Below are positions 25,560 through 34,369 of a stretch of DNA of 53,953 nt, piece by piece (positions within the stretch are counted from its first letter, which is position 1; every line of letters starts with the position of its first letter). A program made the translations under genes and the position numbers. The notes beneath the pieces are model-generated. The model saw only the letters and a program-made list of their open reading frames with translations. It was not told where the DNA came from and searched no databases. The stretch is from Borreliella valaisiana VS116 (GTDB lineage Bacteria; Spirochaetota; Spirochaetia; Borreliales; Borreliaceae): contig NC_012177.1 of assembly GCF_000170955.2 (NCBI RefSeq), positions 1 to 53,953 of the forward strand. Reading direction: 5' to 3'.

Positions 25560-25567
25560 AATGTATA

Positions 25568-26815
25568 ATGATATTTAAAAAAATGATTAATGAATTTAAA
25601 ATGGAAATAAAAAGCAAACAGTCCCAAATTAATCCTATTGATGTTTACAAATATTCAATTTTTTTTAGGAATTACATAGAAAGTTCAGCAGAAGATGCTC
25701 TTAAAAATGGAATTAATTTAAGCTTGCTTGAAACTTCTTGTTTAAAAGAAGGCAGAGAATCTCTTTTGGGCTTAAAGGTGGAGTTAAAAGAAGCTCTTCT
25801 TGAAGCAATGATAAGCTATAGATTTAATGGAGCAGGCTATATTTTGGTAAAACCCAAAGGAGAAGATGAAGATTTAAGTAAAAAGGTTAACAGTGAACTG
25901 CCCACAGGTTTTAAGTATTTAGATTTTCAAAAAATTATTAACAAAAGAGAATCTGAGTACATAGAGTACCTTTCCACCTCAAAAGACTTAGATGGTGTGG
26001 GTGAGAAGGCAAGGGTTGTAAAAATAGATAAAAGTAGAGTAATAATTTATGAAAATTATGATTATGTTTTAGGATCACACGAACCTGCTTATACACAAAG
26101 TTTGCTTCTTAATATTTGTCTTTTAGAACAAATTTATTTAGAAATAGAAAAGAGAATAAGAAACTATAATTTTTTGTTTTACAAAGACGAGCATTTAGTG
26201 GGACTTGTTGAGTCTTTAGAGCTTGCAAAAGAAGAAATTAGCGTTTTAGCAAACAATAATAAAGGCAAAATATTTTCTACTTTTTTTAAAGGTCAAGAGT
26301 CAAACAAGAGTTTTTCAGCATTAAGTAGTGCTTCTGAGCAGCTTAACAGAGAACTTAGCAAGATTAAAAGCACGCTAAACAATGATGGAATTTTTTATAC
26401 AGCATCAGAGAATGCGCGTTTAGAAGTAATAAAATATGATTTAGAGTTTTTAAAAGACGCTTTTGACCTTGTTAAAGCAAAAATTGGTGCTGATACCAAA
26501 GAGCCTCTTACTAGAAGTTTTAATGAGCAGGTCAAAGGACTTGGCAGTAGTGGCAAGGGAGACAAAAGCAATTATTACGATTATTTAAAAGGCGTACAAG
26601 AATCTGTTGCTAATGCATGCAATCTTAAGCTTAACAAATATTACAGATTAAATATGAAGTTTAATGAACTTGAAGTTTTAAGCTACGAGCAAAGACTTGA
26701 GAGAGACAATTTGCTTCTTGATGTTTATATAAAATATTTAGATTTAATTAAAAATGAAAATCTAAGTCATAAGGCAAGAGAAAATTTAAAAGAACAATTA
26801 AGTTTAGTTATTTAA
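25568..26815 (+). CDS. Phage portal-like protein (BBA38-like)
   Basis: This 415-residue protein is the first gene of the rightward structural operon, in the portal position. It has a portal-like pattern: an early helical region, a beta part with 'GAGYILVKPKGEDEDLSKK' and 'RVVKIDKSRVIIYENYDYVL' (about residues 88-170), then a long helix-rich 'EELSKIKSTLNNDG'-type region, matching DUF1073-type portals in outline. The assignment rests on order and outline. It may be translated from a near-leaderless mRNA. The next gene follows after 11 bases. Confidence 0.6.
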   Translation: MIFKKMINEFKMEIKSKQSQINPIDVYKYSIFFRNYIESSAEDALKNGINLSLLETSCLKEGRESLLGLKVELKEALLEAMISYRFNGAGYILVKPKGEDEDLSKKVNSELPTGFKYLDFQKIINKRESEYIEYLSTSKDLDGVGEKARVVKIDKSRVIIYENYDYVLGSHEPAYTQSLLLNICLLEQIYLEIEKRIRNYNFLFYKDEHLVGLVESLELAKEEISVLANNNKGKIFSTFFKGQESNKSFSALSSASEQLNRELSKIKSTLNNDGIFYTASENARLEVIKYDLEFLKDAFDLVKAKIGADTKEPLTRSFNEQVKGLGSSGKGDKSNYYDYLKGVQESVANACNLKLNKYYRLNMKFNELEVLSYEQRLERDNLLLDVYIKYLDLIKNENLSHKARENLKEQLSLVI

Positions 26816-26826
26816 AAGGAGTAATT

Positions 26827-27429
26827 ATGGAAAAAACGTCTTTTGAGGGTGTAGATTACGAGAGTAAAAGCAACCAAGAAGATCCAAAAAAGCTAAGCAC
26901 AGACAATGGAGTCTCTAATAATGCTTTGATTAAGGAGTTTTTAGAATATAAAAATCTTAAAAGTGCTAATAATGATTCAAGTAATTTTTCTCATAGTGAC
27001 TTAAGAGAATCTGTTGAGATAAATAAACTTGCAAATGATAATTTAAGTTTTGAGTACAATACAGAAAATCTTTTATCAAAAGGGTATTCTTTTAAAGAGG
27101 TGGTAAAAGGCCAAGCTTTAGAGCTTATTAGAAAGTATGTAAAAGCAACTCAAATCTTAGCAATAGCTGGGACTAACAATCTTGATGAGATTGATTCATC
27201 TTCTCGCGCAATACTAATACGGGTTGCAAAGACTAATATTGATCAGAACAAGAATGTAGAAAATTCATACAAAATAATAAATTTCCAAAAAGTAAAATCA
27301 AATCAGGAAAATAATTTAAGAAACAAAAATGCTTTTTTTAGCACATACCATGATTTAAGAAAAGCAATGTTTAATGAATGGGAAGAGCTTAAGCGTGAAT
27401 TTTATTGTAATAAAAAAGTATTAGTTTAA
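26827..27429 (+). CDS. Putative scaffold/head morphogenesis protein (BBA39-like)
   Basis: This 200-residue, highly charged and Ser/Asn-rich protein has a mostly disordered N-terminal half and a helical C-terminal half ('YSFKEVVKGQALELIRKYVK', 'STYHDLRKAMFNEWEELKRE'). Such proteins between portal and capsid genes are usually scaffolds; I associate it with Borrelia DUF1357. Starts at ATG behind AAAGGAG, 11 bases after the portal. Function inferred from place and composition. Confidence 0.5.
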   Translation: MEKTSFEGVDYESKSNQEDPKKLSTDNGVSNNALIKEFLEYKNLKSANNDSSNFSHSDLRESVEINKLANDNLSFEYNTENLLSKGYSFKEVVKGQALELIRKYVKATQILAIAGTNNLDEIDSSSRAILIRVAKTNIDQNKNVENSYKIINFQKVKSNQENNLRNKNAFFSTYHDLRKAMFNEWEELKREFYCNKKVLV

Positions 27430-27484
27430 ATTTTTGTAATTTAAGCTTTTAAAAAAAATAATTTAAAAAAGGAGATATTTATTA

Positions 27485-28093
27485 ATGAGTGAATCACTTG
27501 ATTTTAAAAAAGAGATAGAAAAACTAAAAGCATCAAAAGTAGAACTTGAGAGTCAGCTTGAAAGTTTAAAAAAAAATCAAGCTCAAAAAATTGTTTTAGA
27601 CAAATTACAAAGTGTTAATGTTAACAGTTACCCTGTATTTGAGAGTAGTAAATTCAAAGATGGGGGATTTTATTTTGCTCAAAAAGGTGTTCTTAAAAGC
27701 TCTTCAGCGGATAAGTTTGAAAATTATCAAGCTCAAGATTTTTGCTACAAATGTGGGGTCAAGCTTATTGTTAACGGCTCACATTTGCAAATAGCAAGAG
27801 GCGGCGGTAGTGATCTTTATGGGGTTTGTGTTGACTTTGATGATTTTTCAAGAACCGGTACAGTTGTACCAATGACTTGTAGTTTTGAATGTGTTTTGAT
27901 TGCTAAAGACAAAACAATTAAAGCAGAAGATAAACTAATAATAAACAGCGAAGGGTTTTTAGAAAAAGCTTTAGAGAATGCAACAGTTATTCACGCTTTA
28001 GCATTAGGACCGGCTGAAGAATTTAAAGACAGAAGAGATGTTTATGGAGTTAGAGTTCTTTTTTTAGTCAAACAAATAAGAGATGAAATTTAA
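27485..28093 (+). CDS. DUF228 protein, likely capsid decoration/stabilisation (BBA40-like)
   Basis: This 202-residue protein has an N-terminal coiled coil (residues 5-40) and a beta-rich body with 'GVVPMTCSFECVLIAKDKTIKA'-like strand order (actual words SRTGTVVPMTCSFECVLIA) and 'EDKLIINSEGFLEKALENAT' (residues about 152-171). It fits Borrelia DUF228. The pattern 'variable input value, then decays to a GFLEKA turn' resembles decoration proteins of the DUF2190/gpD type placed before major capsid genes. That functional reading is inference. Confidence 0.55.
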   Translation: MSESLDFKKEIEKLKASKVELESQLESLKKNQAQKIVLDKLQSVNVNSYPVFESSKFKDGGFYFAQKGVLKSSSADKFENYQAQDFCYKCGVKLIVNGSHLQIARGGGSDLYGVCVDFDDFSRTGTVVPMTCSFECVLIAKDKTIKAEDKLIINSEGFLEKALENATVIHALALGPAEEFKDRRDVYGVRVLFLVKQIRDEI

Positions 28094-28109
28094 AATAGGA
28101 GAATTTAAA

Positions 28110-29027
28110 ATGGACAACATTACATTAAATAACGACGAATATGTAGACACAGTAAGGGATGTTTTGGTGCGCGAATGCCCAATTCCAGAATATTATCATT
28201 TTCTAGATTCACAACAAATAGAGAGTAGTAATATTTCTCTTGGAAGTGATAGAATTATTAAGTGGTATTCTAATTTAACGGACATGCCTACATTAAAGGT
28301 TAATGATTTTAATACGGTTTCAACAATAAAGTTCCAAAGACAAATAGTAAAAATTAATTATTTGCCTTTTCAGTATGCATTTACTTACTACGCACCAGAT
28401 GGAAAAGTTAGTGTGGAGGCAAACACAAACATTAACATGAGGGAAGGACTTTTTGGAGCAATAATTGAGATACAAAAGTTAATGAGTGCGCATTATTTAA
28501 AAGGGGGACTTACACTCTCAAAAAGTAGTAAAAGAACTCTTCTTGTTGATGAGTCTAACAATGAAACTATGTACGGACTTTCAAATCTTCCAAACCAAAT
28601 AGACAAAACAATTAAACAGACGAACATCTTAGATCAAGTAAAATCAATAAATGATGAACTTGGAAAGATTAATTTAGAAGATGAGAGAAGAGTGCCTTTT
28701 AAAATACTTACAACTAGCAAAATCAAAGGTCGTTTACTAGAAAGACTTCCAAACAATAATTATTCATACAAAGACATGCTTTTTGATTTTATAAGCGCAA
28801 TTAATAATGATGCAAATATTGAACTTGAGACTACAAATTTATTAGACGATGAAATTTTAATATACCCAAGAAGCAGCAAACTACTACTTTTAAAAGACGG
28901 TCACCAGCCGATATTAAATTCATACACAGAAGTTTCAAGTAGCAATTTCAGAACAAGTTTTCTTGATTTTTCTATTGGAACAATTTTGGCAACAAAAAAT
29001 TCAATCCTTAGAATAAAATTGAGCTAA
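28110..29027 (+). CDS. Putative major capsid protein (BBA41-like)
   Basis: Read from ATG 28110 (ATAGGAG upstream; an earlier in-frame ATG at 28083 overlaps BBA40 and lacks a site) this is a 305-residue protein. Its place after scaffold and decoration genes and its length are right for an HK97-like major capsid protein. Visible parts are 'VREGLF' type strands and 'YKDMLFDFISAINNDANIEL'. No sequence motif proves the fold. It starts 16 bases after the end of BBA40 and ends 2 bases before BBA42. Confidence 0.5.
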   Translation: MDNITLNNDEYVDTVRDVLVRECPIPEYYHFLDSQQIESSNISLGSDRIIKWYSNLTDMPTLKVNDFNTVSTIKFQRQIVKINYLPFQYAFTYYAPDGKVSVEANTNINMREGLFGAIIEIQKLMSAHYLKGGLTLSKSSKRTLLVDESNNETMYGLSNLPNQIDKTIKQTNILDQVKSINDELGKINLEDERRVPFKILTTSKIKGRLLERLPNNNYSYKDMLFDFISAINNDANIELETTNLLDDEILIYPRSSKLLLLKDGHQPILNSYTEVSSSNFRTSFLDFSIGTILATKNSILRIKLS

Positions 29028-29029
29028 AA

Positions 29030-29500
29030 ATGAATGAAAGTAAAATAGATTCGAATCAAATCCAAAGCGCAAATTTAAAAACTTTAGACATTAAAAAAGA
29101 CGCTGAGAATCTAGAATCAGATTTAAAAACAGTGTACGAGCAAATACTTGAGCTTTTAATGCTTGACGCTAAAGCTTTTAGCATTAAAGAATTTTTGTTA
29201 TATTTGAATTTACTTGAAAATATTTTAATTCTTAAAAGAATAAGAATTAAAAGTTTAAATGATTCTACAATGTTTGTTCTAATTTATTATTTTATTGGTT
29301 GTGAATTAAAAAAACGAAACAGATTGAAAGGTTTTAATTTAAATTACATCAAATCTGAAAAATTTAAAGAGATATCATTAGAATATTTTCCCACAACTTT
29401 AAGCAGTAACAGTAGCTGTGGGGGTGATTTTTGTAAATGCTTAGATAGCTTAATAGAAGAATTAAGAGTAAAAGACTCTTTAATAGGGGTAGCTAAATGA
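29030..29500 (+). CDS. Head-completion-like protein (BBA42-like)
   Basis: This 156-residue helical protein lies directly after the capsid gene, where head-tail connectors (adaptor proteins) are found. It shows a Leu/Lys-rich helical core (LELLMLDAKAFSIKEFLLYL) and a cysteine cluster SSCGGDFCKC near residues 125-135. It overlaps the next gene by 4 bases. Role as connector is inferred from synteny only. Confidence 0.45.
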   Translation: MNESKIDSNQIQSANLKTLDIKKDAENLESDLKTVYEQILELLMLDAKAFSIKEFLLYLNLLENILILKRIRIKSLNDSTMFVLIYYFIGCELKKRNRLKGFNLNYIKSEKFKEISLEYFPTTLSSNSSCGGDFCKCLDSLIEELRVKDSLIGVAK

Positions 29501-29871
29501 AATCTTTAGAGATGATTAATACAAGTTTAAGTAAAATTATAAGTACATATTCACAAGATCTTTTTTTCTGTAAATTTAGAACAATCAAAGATCCAATTAA
29601 TGCATCTTATGAAACTAGATTTAAAAGTTCTGATACTATTGTTTTTAAAGGAATGCTTTTGCTAATAAGTCCAGAAGAAGCAGTTGAAATTGAAGGTGTA
29701 AATATTTTTGATAAAAATAGCTACGCCAAGGTGTATACTCTTGCAAGTTTTAAGTTTGAGTATGGGGACTTGGTTAAGGCCCACGACGATTTTTATTCGA
29801 TTTTGGGAGTTCAAAAAGGCTACAAAGAAGGTCTACATTACAACACTCTAGTTTTAAGGAGTTCTTGTTGA
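29497..29871 (+). CDS. Head-tail joining protein-like (BBA43-like, DUF1506 type)
   Basis: This 124-residue mixed beta protein contains 'YETRFKSSDTIVFKGMLLLISPEEA' as a strand-rich core (about residues 37-61). That fits small head-tail stopper proteins; I connect it to Borrelia DUF1506 from memory. It overlaps its neighbours by 4 and 7 bases, so it is part of a tightly coupled translation unit. Confidence 0.45.
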   Translation: MKSLEMINTSLSKIISTYSQDLFFCKFRTIKDPINASYETRFKSSDTIVFKGMLLLISPEEAVEIEGVNIFDKNSYAKVYTLASFKFEYGDLVKAHDDFYSILGVQKGYKEGLHYNTLVLRSSC

Positions 29872-30242
29872 GTGTAAAAATTGAATTTAAAGACATTTAT
29901 TCTTTTAATGCAGAAAATAGTATTAATATCAAATCGGAAGAACTTGGGAGAGATATTACTTTTAAACTGGCAAAGGCCGCTTACAAAGAGTTTTATTCTA
30001 ATATTTTTTCAAACAAAGGAATAAAAATAGCTTTTAGGAAATCTATTCAAAAAGGACTTGTTGAAATAAAGGACCAGTTTAGAGTTTTTTGTAAAAACTA
30101 TTTACTTAGCAGACAAACAGAACTTCAGTCCAAAAGAGCTTTTAAGGCTAAAGAATTTAAAAGTTTTACCAACAATGTTGAAAAACTTAATCTTTCAAAA
30201 GCAAAAGCAAAGGATAAGCATTATGATTGTAGGATTAAATGA
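29865..30242 (+). CDS. Tail-completion-like protein (BBA44-like)
   Basis: This 125-residue basic protein has 'LAKAAYKEFYSNIFSNKGIKI' and a Lys-rich helical end. Position between stopper-like and sheath genes suggests a tail-completion or terminator role, as in HK97 gp10-like proteins, but nothing in the sequence proves it. TTG start at 29865 overlaps BBA43 by 7 bases, preceded by AAGGAG. Confidence 0.45.
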   Translation: MLSVKIEFKDIYSFNAENSINIKSEELGRDITFKLAKAAYKEFYSNIFSNKGIKIAFRKSIQKGLVEIKDQFRVFCKNYLLSRQTELQSKRAFKAKEFKSFTNNVEKLNLSKAKAKDKHYDCRIK

Positions 30243-30762
30243 ATCTGTACAGTTTTTAATTCAAATACTTACGAAATTTAAGAAATATTTAGATCTTAAA
30301 GAAATAGAATTAGAAATTTTAAATACTTACAACCACCCATATTTAGAAAAGTTTGCTACAAATGCTAGTAATTTAATTGTATTAAAAAGTGAATCTTTCG
30401 AAGGGCTTACTCCTAGAAATCTAAGGGGCAGGAATTTTTGTGAAACATCTAATGAGTTTAGATTAAGGTTTTCGCTTTATTTTTTAAGTTTTACTTTACT
30501 TAAAGCTTACAGAGATTCTTATGAGAGCGTGTGCAAAGTATACGAGCACTTTTTGGAATTTTTATATGAGAATAAATTCAGGTTTGATTTTATAAAAGAG
30601 CTTGAAGGTGGTTATTGCTTGCTTTTAACTTATTATCTCTGCTCGCTTAGTAATTTAAATAATGATGGGCTACTTGGTGTTTCGAATATGCACAGCAATA
30701 TGTGTTTTAGCTTTAATCAGATTTTTCTTGCAAATATACAGGTTATAAAACAAGAAATATAA
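30223..30762 (+). CDS. Tail terminator-like protein (BBA45-like)
   Basis: This 179-residue protein reads from ATG 30223, which has AAAGGATAAG upstream and overlaps the previous stop by 20 bases; a longer reading from 30175 would overlap 68 bases. The helical core includes 'FRLRFSLYFLSFTLLKAYRDSYE'-like helices (residues about 82-104). Position just before sheath and tube genes fits a tail terminator. I associate it with Borrelia DUF764; function inferred. Confidence 0.45.
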   Translation: MIVGLNESVQFLIQILTKFKKYLDLKEIELEILNTYNHPYLEKFATNASNLIVLKSESFEGLTPRNLRGRNFCETSNEFRLRFSLYFLSFTLLKAYRDSYESVCKVYEHFLEFLYENKFRFDFIKELEGGYCLLLTYYLCSLSNLNNDGLLGVSNMHSNMCFSFNQIFLANIQVIKQEI

Positions 30763-30805
30763 ATTTTAAAAAGAAATTAAAAAAGAAATTAAAAAAGGAG
30801 GAAAA

Positions 30806-31876
30806 ATGCCAAAAGATACAATAAGCGTTAGTTTGGTGCAAAACAGACTAATTACCAACAAAATTAATTATTACAATCCGCTTTTAATCTACAAAAGCAG
30901 TGTTTTAGAAAGTAAATACTTGGCATTAAGTGTTACAAATTTTGAGGAATTGCTTAAAAAACTTGAGATACAAAAAGCCCATGAGTCTGATTCTTCTAAG
31001 AAGAAAATAGCAGGCGATCAGTTAAGAGCTTTACAAAAATCAATGGGTGATTTTTTTGGACAAGAAGGACTCAAATCAGTTGATTTTTATGTTTACAATC
31101 AGATTAAAGAGATTAAAGATTTTTTAAAATCCAATTTACATCCATTTGTAGTTTTTGTAAATGAAGCGGGAGACGACATTAGCAGTGATTTTGAAGCTAT
31201 TAGAAAGGCTTGTAATTTTATTGTAATTTCTACTAAAGATAGCAATTTAGCAAATTTTTTAAAAAACAAGGACAAGAGTGAATTTAAAAATATTATTGCT
31301 GTATACAGCGGCAATGAAAATTTGCATCTTAAGTTTGCAGCAATTTATTTGCATCAAGCAAGTATTTTTCATGCTGTTAATCCTTATGGGATGATTTTAA
31401 ATGCTACTCCTATTTATGATGATTTAATAATTGATTCTCTTAGAAAATCCAATATTAATTTTTATTCTCTTTTAAATGAAACTGGCAATGATGGCATTTT
31501 AGCTTTCAAAGAAGGAGTTAGTCTTTCGGGGGATCCGATTGATGAAGCTTTTACGCTTTATTATATTAAGAATGAGGCAATCAAAGAGCTTATTAGGATT
31601 TGGAATAAGAACAATAGAGCTAACAGTAAACTTGGTGCTTTAAATTTGGACGGCAATTTGCCAAACGAATACACAGCGGGGCTTGAATGTTTTTTCCATG
31701 AACTTAAACAAAGAGGTCTTATTATCTCTTACAAAGAGATTAAGCTTAGAATTAACTCTTCTGAGGGTTTGAGTTTAAGCTTAGAAGTTGCGCTTAAGTA
31801 CAATGACAGTTTCAACAATGTTAGTTTAATAATCACCGCACAAGAGATAAATGAATATTTAAGGAGAGCATCATAA
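30806..31876 (+). CDS. Tail sheath protein (DUF787 type, BBA46-like)
   Basis: This 356-residue protein has the sheath-like opening 'ISVSLVQNRLITNKINYYNP' and an alternating alpha/beta middle with 'PFVVFVNEAGDDISSDFEAIRKACNFIVISTKD' (about residues 112-144, an ATPase-like fold seen in sheath proteins). Its C-terminal domain is typical for contractile sheaths ('EVALKYNDSFNNVSLIITAQEINEYLRR'). It directly precedes the tube gene (1-base overlap). A strong AAGGAGG site and a small gap upstream suggest high translation. It identifies the phage as contractile-tailed. Confidence 0.65.
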   Translation: MPKDTISVSLVQNRLITNKINYYNPLLIYKSSVLESKYLALSVTNFEELLKKLEIQKAHESDSSKKKIAGDQLRALQKSMGDFFGQEGLKSVDFYVYNQIKEIKDFLKSNLHPFVVFVNEAGDDISSDFEAIRKACNFIVISTKDSNLANFLKNKDKSEFKNIIAVYSGNENLHLKFAAIYLHQASIFHAVNPYGMILNATPIYDDLIIDSLRKSNINFYSLLNETGNDGILAFKEGVSLSGDPIDEAFTLYYIKNEAIKELIRIWNKNNRANSKLGALNLDGNLPNEYTAGLECFFHELKQRGLIISYKEIKLRINSSEGLSLSLEVALKYNDSFNNVSLIITAQEINEYLRRAS

Positions 31877-32298
31877 TGAGAGAATATTATTCATTAGATT
31901 TAGTATTTTTTAGCTTTAATGACAATTTAATAGACAGAGGTACTGTTGAGTACAGTACAGAGCCTAATGTAATGGCCAAAGCAAGTACAGAAGACAGAAA
32001 TTTTCCAATTCCAAGCTTTAGAGACCCAAGAACCGTTGTTCATATTTTTGATTTAGAAGTAAGCAAAGGATCTCTTGATTACAAGCTTTTAACAAAGCTA
32101 AGCAATGAGCAATTTTACGAGAATGTACCAAAATCTCAAAAGTTAAAAAGATTAGTGTTTAATGATCAAATGGGATTGAAAATTATTTCAAATAGTGCAT
32201 TTTTTGCAGAAATTCCAACTAGAAAGTATTCATCTGATAATGATACGGTTAAGTTTACAATTCACGCAATCAATTGTGATGTTGAGAAAGCAAGTTGA
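31876..32298 (+). CDS. Tail tube protein (DUF1463 type, BBA47-like)
   Basis: This 140-residue beta-rich protein is immediately after the sheath, the standard sheath-tube order. 'VEVSKGSLDYKLLTKLSNEQF' style strand-helix packing and its length fit a tube subunit. The ATG overlaps the sheath stop (TAATGA). The assignment combines order, length and outline. Confidence 0.6.
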   Translation: MREYYSLDLVFFSFNDNLIDRGTVEYSTEPNVMAKASTEDRNFPIPSFRDPRTVVHIFDLEVSKGSLDYKLLTKLSNEQFYENVPKSQKLKRLVFNDQMGLKIISNSAFFAEIPTRKYSSDNDTVKFTIHAINCDVEKAS

Positions 32299-32342
32299 TT
32301 GAATTTAAATTTTAATATTTTAATAAAGGACAAGAATTTAAA

Positions 32343-32834
32343 ATGAGATACAAGTTAAAAATATTAACCAGAGCCAAAACACATACATACATTTTAAAAG
32401 ATATTCCAATGTACGAGTGGGACAATGTTTTGGGATTTGATGTTGAAAGAGATGAACTTATTAATAAACTTAACAATCTGCAAACATTAAAAGAGATCAC
32501 CAAATTAATGATCTCAAGAGGATTTTTAGATGAATTTTATGAGATTCTAAATAAAGAGAGAAGATATTCTGAGCTTTACAAGTACGCTCTGCCCACAATT
32601 CTTTTTTCAGTTCAGTATTCACTTTTTGAAACAATAGAAGGATTTAAACAGCCCGGTTTAGTTTACATTGAAAGTTTTCAAGATAGAAACGGCGATTATA
32701 TCAAGTACGACTACATTGATGAGCGCTGGAGTTATGATTTTTTAATTACAAGCAAATTATCCGCAGACTTAAATCAAGAAGCTTCTCTACAAGGCAGTTT
32801 TGAGCCTTTACTGCAAGAAGGTACTAATGAATAA
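32343..32834 (+). CDS. Tail assembly chaperone-like protein (DUF1473 type, BBA48-like)
   Basis: This 163-residue protein contains 'MISRGFLDEFYEILNKERRYSELYKYALP' (about residues 57-85), a helical pattern of tail assembly chaperones, and lies between tube and tape measure genes, where chaperones normally lie. It overlaps the next small gene by 8 bases. Phages often make a frameshift fusion of two such ORFs; no clear slippery heptamer is seen here, so separate or coupled translation is more likely. Confidence 0.5.
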   Translation: MRYKLKILTRAKTHTYILKDIPMYEWDNVLGFDVERDELINKLNNLQTLKEITKLMISRGFLDEFYEILNKERRYSELYKYALPTILFSVQYSLFETIEGFKQPGLVYIESFQDRNGDYIKYDYIDERWSYDFLITSKLSADLNQEASLQGSFEPLLQEGTNE

Positions 32835-33045
32835 ATCAGAGATTGCAACCAGTTATTTTAAGTACATAGATCATTTGAAAAAGGAATCTAATAAGTACTA
32901 TTTTCCTATTGTAATGGGCATTTGTACATACAAAGATATTAAAAAAATGAGCTACAAAGAGCTTGTAGAGGTTACTCGAGTAGCTAATTTAAAGCTTAAC
33001 AAGGAAATGTACGAACGAGTTTTGTCCTTTAGTGGCATGTTTTAA
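32827..33045 (+). CDS. Second tail chaperone-like small protein (BBA49-like)
   Basis: From ATG 32827 (GAAGG upstream) this is a 72-residue protein, reading MNKSEIATSYFKYIDHL and YKDIKKMSYKELVEVTRVAN. The longer reading from 32800 lies inside BBA48. Its size, overlap with BBA48 and place before the tape measure match the second chaperone of contractile phages. Function inferred. Confidence 0.5.
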   Translation: MNKSEIATSYFKYIDHLKKESNKYYFPIVMGICTYKDIKKMSYKELVEVTRVANLKLNKEMYERVLSFSGMF

Positions 33046-33053
33046 AGGTTTTT

Positions 33054-34352
33054 ATGTACGAAGAAAACAATAATGAGAATAAATTTACAATTACATTAGA
33101 AGGTGTGCTTGATAGAAATGCCACCAGAAATAATTTAAAAAAAGAGCTTTTAGGCTTTAAAAAGGAAGATTTTTTTAATATTAGTTTGAGCCCAAGAAGT
33201 AGTAAAGATTTTTTGTCCTTAAGTCTTGAAAGACTAAAAAATATTGAGAAGCTAAAAAACGACAATCTACAAAAACCATTAAGTTTTAAATCTTTTAATG
33301 CCACAAACAAAAGCATTCCTTTTAAGGATTACCTTAATCTAGATTTTAAGAGAAACAAACCAAAGAGTGCTTTAAAGGATTGGGACTTTGCAAAAGACAA
33401 AAATGTTTTTAGCGCTAAGAATTTGGATTTAAAAAGCAACAATTTTGATTTTTATGTAAAGCCAGAAATAGATAAATTAGATTTAGATTCTAGCAAACAA
33501 TATTCATATTTTAAGACTGAAAGTATTAAAAATGCTTTTAAGCAAAATTTTTTTAATAATTCTAACAAAGATCAAACTAATGCATTCAAAGATTTAAGGT
33601 TAAATTCCAATTTTGACAAGACTGAGCTTAGCTTTAATCTTTCAAAAGACTTAGGGGTAGTTGATTTTTTAAATATAAAAAATGGTTTTAATGATTTTAA
33701 GTTATCTTTAAAGGAACTGCGAAATTTGAAAGACAAAAAAAATTCCCAACTAAGTCTTGAAAATCTTATTTGCAAAGATGTTCAGAGAGAAAGTGCAAAT
33801 AAAATACTAAAAGGCCAGCGATCTTTTGAAACAGAATTTGAGAGAAATGATTTTTTAAGAAAACTTTATATTCTTCAAAGTTCACAAAATTCGAATTTAA
33901 ATGATTTCTCTTTTATTGTTGAGCTTGCGCAGAAATTGAAAAACGAAGGGCACGCAAAAAATGATTTTAAAGCTATTAGCCTAATAAATGATTTTCTAGT
34001 CGGAGAGAATAATTTAGAAGAAGTTTTAAGTTTAGACAAACCAACAATTTCTCTAAACAATAAGTTAAACGGTGAGCCTGAAGTTTTAAATAGCAACAAA
34101 ATAATAAACAGTGTTTTTGAGCCAAAAGTAGATCCACTTTTAGAAAAAACTGTAGAACTTTTAGAATGGGCTAAAAGTTACGATTTTACTAGCAGTGTGT
34201 TAGATCCTTTAAGAAATACTTTTTCAAATCTTGGCAATATATTGGGACAGGCATTTGAAAACTTGCCTTTGGTTGAGTACATGACAAATGTGCTAAGAGA
34301 TGGTGGTGGATCAAGTTCAAGAGGAGTTGATGATGATTCTAGAATGCCTTAA
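33054..34352 (+). CDS. Tape measure-like protein (DUF759 type, BBA50-like)
   Basis: This 432-residue, almost wholly helical protein is rich in Lys, Asn and Phe with internal repeats of the form 'FKxLxLxSNF' and 'NxFxxFKLSLKEL'. It lies after the chaperone pair, the normal place of the tape measure. At about 1.5 angstroms per residue it would give a tail near 65 nm, short for a myovirus but compatible with cp32-type phage. Internal hydrophobic segment at about 375-395 (PLRNTFSNLGNILGQAFENL). Confidence 0.6.
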   Translation: MYEENNNENKFTITLEGVLDRNATRNNLKKELLGFKKEDFFNISLSPRSSKDFLSLSLERLKNIEKLKNDNLQKPLSFKSFNATNKSIPFKDYLNLDFKRNKPKSALKDWDFAKDKNVFSAKNLDLKSNNFDFYVKPEIDKLDLDSSKQYSYFKTESIKNAFKQNFFNNSNKDQTNAFKDLRLNSNFDKTELSFNLSKDLGVVDFLNIKNGFNDFKLSLKELRNLKDKKNSQLSLENLICKDVQRESANKILKGQRSFETEFERNDFLRKLYILQSSQNSNLNDFSFIVELAQKLKNEGHAKNDFKAISLINDFLVGENNLEEVLSLDKPTISLNNKLNGEPEVLNSNKIINSVFEPKVDPLLEKTVELLEWAKSYDFTSSVLDPLRNTFSNLGNILGQAFENLPLVEYMTNVLRDGGGSSSRGVDDDSRMP

Positions 34353-34369
34353 ATTAAAAGAGGTTTAAA

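Larger units (their letters stand above)
25218..25567. other. Promoter region of the phage head/tail operon
   Basis: No gene is present. It contains the BBA37 terminator at its start and the candidate promoter at 25531-25559 at its end. The middle (about 25300-25530) is AT-rich without a clear motif. Confidence 0.55.
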
